Assembly (NCBI GenBank): GCA_022605955.1
Contig: JAKCOZ010000014.1
Location: 15,878,001-15,942,000, forward strand
Source of the DNA: Rallus limicola
Lineage: Eukaryota > Chordata > Aves > Gruiformes > Rallidae
Length of the DNA stretch: 64,000 bases
Direction: 5' to 3'
Part shown: piece after piece, positions 61,201 to 64,000 of the stretch
Position numbering within the stretch: position 1 is the stretch's first letter
How the letters are laid out: each line of letters begins with the position of its first letter
The notes under the pieces: generated by a model
Seen by the model: only the letters and a program-made list of their open reading frames with translations
Databases searched by the model: none
What the model was told of the DNA's origin: nothing
Program-made: the position numbers and the translations under genes

Positions 61201-64000
61201 ATGGGCTTAAGAACTCAGCAATAGCTTTACACCATTTAAAGTCCTCACACCAGCCAGAGCTCCAAACTCATTTTATGTTCTCTTTGCTTTCCTTTTGTAC
61301 TTACTCTTCAAATCCAGTATGCAGACACTGCCACCCATTTCACATATGGGACGCTTCAGCAACACACTAAAGATCTAAAGCTGCTCTTAAAGTATTACTG
61401 CAGAGTAAGAAGAGTACCAGACCTCCCCAAATGGTCATGTCCTCTAAATTATCGTCTGCAAAGTAGTATGCAATAGCGTCTTTTAGAGAGGGCTTGCTCC
61501 AAATTTTATTATATTTGCTAGTGCTTTCTTTTTGTATCTGTAAATCAGTTCTAAAACTCTGCTCAAATCCTGTGATGTCACGATACATATATTTAAAAGA
61601 TTTGTTTCAGTTGAAACAATCACCTTTTGCAGTTCCCACCAAAATAAAAAAATTCTCCTTAGCTACAGGAAATTAACATGGTATCTTAGCTACAGTTATT
61701 CATAAACATAAACATAACCAATCAAGATCTGGTATCAAAGAAGCGTAAAGATCACAGAAAACAACAAGCTTTTCAATCAGCCTCTTCATAAGTAACAGAG
61801 AGAACTGATGGTAGTTGGCCTCCTAGCCCAAAATTATACTTTAACCTTTATAAGCAGTATCCAGGTAGTTTCTCAAGGGCTTAGATATTCTAAATCTCAT
61901 CACATTTCCCACCACCACCACAAACTAGGAACATGAAACTGATGAAGAAATATCTTGCATATCAAACAGAAGTCATATTATTGTGATTCATGATGTTATC
62001 ACTATCTTCTAGACAGGAGGCAACATTTTTATTTCCAGGAAACCCAGTGCAGGAACCTTGCAGAAAACAAGTCAGATTTCTATTCCACCAATCTGGCCTC
62101 TTCCAGAGGAATCATCTCACCTATTCCATGGGCATGAATTCTCAACACTATTTCACCTCTTTCCAATGTCTATTTAATAACATTGCAATGTAACTTTCTT
62201 GTGCCAGTGCAGCAAACACCACTGGACAGAAGCTCTAAACATTGCACCATTAATCAATGAACACTTCAGTATGACTTAACCTTTTAGTACATTACCACTG
62301 ATGTAAAATTCAGAATCACAAACATTAGTTTTAATCCATATGAAGGGAAAGGATCAAACACGAGCTCCAGTATGAGTCTTCAGATGCAAATATGTGCATG
62401 TATTTTTAAAACCTACTACAAGCAATAATAATTTCTATGAAATTTCTTAAGAATGAGCTCAGACCCCAAGTTTCCAATCAATCTAGTTATTTAGCAAATT
62501 GTCTGATCTACCCCAACCTACAGTATTTCTTTTCAATACTTCACCTTTTTTATAGCATCCTAAATTAGTTAGGAACTGGCAGACACTTAAAATTCACCAT
62601 GCTTTAATATGAACTAAAATTATATCAGTCTAGGCTATCACCTCTCAAGTAAAATTGGTTTAAGTCCAGTCAGTAACTAGATAGGTGACTGCTGCAGAAA
62701 ACAGAATGATATATACAAAGAGCAAAAACAGCCTGTCAAATTCAGTGCAATATTTGTGTCCCAACACTGTCATAGAAAAATCACTGTACAATGCAGAGAT
62801 TCAGCTTTTCAGCAAGCAAACATGCTCTGCTCTGTATTTCACAAATGTAAAAGCTATGCAGCACTTTTCCCTCATTAAGTCCTTAACATTGGTGACTTAA
62901 TCAACTTATGTGTACTAGAACTCTGCCAGGATAAGTTATCCTAGAATTGTAAGTGAATATAGTTTTTTTCAAATCCTCTTAAGCTCTTACATAACACTGT
63001 TATGTGTATTAAAACAACAGCTACTTCACATTATTACAAGAGCTGTAGCATTCATGTTAAGTGCTTGAAAGTAGCATGACAAGGAAAATGCACAGAACCT
63101 TTATGTTACTAAAGTTTAGAGCTTATACAATATTACTATATTCATCATGAAGTGCAGTTCAGCCCTAAATACAAGAGGCAGTGACCCTGATCTCAGCCAT
63201 GTTTATCGGTTTCTTATTTCTAGTCATAATTAGAAAACACTATTAAGTAGGAACAGTTAGAAGTTCATCAAGAACTTCTACAGCATTTCTGTAGAATTTT
63301 GAAAGCAGACAAAATCCAGGAGTAGGGCATTATTTCACGAGACACACAGAGACTGAGGAAAAAGGCTAGCTGCACCAGGATAGTGTGCCCTTGAAAGCAA
63401 GGCAGGCAACAAAGCAAGACAAAGGCACTAGTTTGGCATTACAGTTGCTAGTGGGATAAAAAGGACAATGATATACTGAAGGTGTAGGCTGCAAAAGAAT
63501 TATTCAATTAGGATCTAAAAAGCAGAGCTAGAGACTTAAAAGAGACCAGGTTGGTCAGAACAGTGCACAAGGAAGATAATGACTACTGCAAGTAAAAGTA
63601 TCTGCAGTAGCATATTAACATGCATACTCTTAACATGCTCTTTGTTTAAAATAATCAGAACGTAGACTATGTATCTAAAGTGTAACTACCCACACCACAT
63701 GCTATCAGTTCTCATAACAAGATGATTCAAGGAGCAGCAGTAACCTATACAGAAATTTCAGTAATCAATCTGCACTTTCTTGCTTCTCAATTGTGTAAAA
63801 AGGAAAAAAAAAAAACCAAACAAAACCCCCAACAAAATAGACAGTTTCTCACCAAGCTCACTTAAGATACCATCTTCCCTTTTCCCTGTTTTTGTTGAAA
63901 GCCTTAGGTGTGAATCTTGAGATTCTCTTAACAGCCAGATGAACGTGCTGTCTTAGATTATAACTTGCCTATATATAAGGCACCACTCCAGCATTCAGGT
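55287..64000 (-). other. SNRK: Presumed upstream SNRK intron; first exon and promoter not seen
   Basis: AT-rich sequence with few CpGs, no CpG island and no recognised CR1 or LTR. One block (59610-59906) is more GC-rich and exon-like on the + strand and is described separately. Since SNRK should start in a CpG-rich promoter, the start probably lies beyond the right edge. Confidence 0.5.
59610..59906 (+). other. Possible noncoding terminal exon on the + strand (antisense to SNRK)
   Basis: A polypyrimidine-rich acceptor (TTCTCCTTTTGTTTCC then AAACAG, AG at 59608-59609) precedes a block of higher G+C. A 98-codon frame without an ATG start stays open from 59610, and AATAAA at 59896-59901 lies at its end. 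Nothing in the translation is recognised. It could be an unannotated antisense lncRNA end or chance. Confidence 0.2.

Noticed and set aside
55287..64000. Search for a CpG-island promoter of SNRK
   Set aside because: The stretch is AT-rich and CpG-poor throughout; no promoter could be supported.
1..64000. CRISPR arrays, bacterial operons, tRNA or rRNA genes
   Set aside because: No regularly spaced direct repeats, no ribosome-binding-site/operon organisation and no tRNA B-box with matching A-box were seen. The window is vertebrate nuclear DNA.

Overview
This is a vertebrate nuclear window, almost certainly a bird and probably a galliform (chicken-like). The reasons are many CR1 non-LTR retrotransposon 3' ends in both orientations (ending in the typical ATTCTRTGATTCT-type repeat), two avian ERV-type solo LTRs, no Alu/L1-type repeats, spliced genes with long introns, and SNRK protein of the same length as the human one. 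No bacterial operon, CRISPR array, tRNA or rRNA was seen.

Two convergent protein-coding genes account for the window. Positions 1-15871 are read as the last intron of ANO10 (anoctamin-10/TMEM16K) on the + strand. It ends in a tiny terminal coding exon (15872-15907) and a short 3' UTR with a poly(A) signal at 16407. Positions about 16435-21957 are intergenic, and the part from about 19 to 21.95 kb is visibly GC-rich. From about 21958 rightwards the window belongs to SNRK (SNF-related serine/threonine kinase) on the - strand: a 2.7-kb 3' UTR (21958-24646), five coding exons (24647-25865, 30124-30258, 31328-31540, 34955-35096, 53192-53780), and a 5' leader that starts at a splice acceptor at 53882 and probably includes a further leader exon at 55187-55286. 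The SNRK promoter is not visible and should lie beyond 64000. The five coding exons join in phase to exactly 765 codons plus stop, the human length as I recall it, so the gene looks intact.

Repeats cluster in the ANO10 intron (five CR1 copies) and in the left half of the big SNRK intron (33-41.3 kb: several CR1 copies and two solo LTRs). The 41.3-53 kb and 55.3-64 kb intronic stretches are AT-rich and almost free of recognisable repeats.

I found no clearly novel system. The observations most worth a second look are upstream ORFs in the SNRK leader, a CaaX-like C-terminus on SNRK, a 410-bp solo LTR with a perfect 5-bp target duplication and a duplicated AP-1-like 19-mer, Pumilio-type sites in the SNRK 3' UTR, and the very short ANO10 C-terminal exon.
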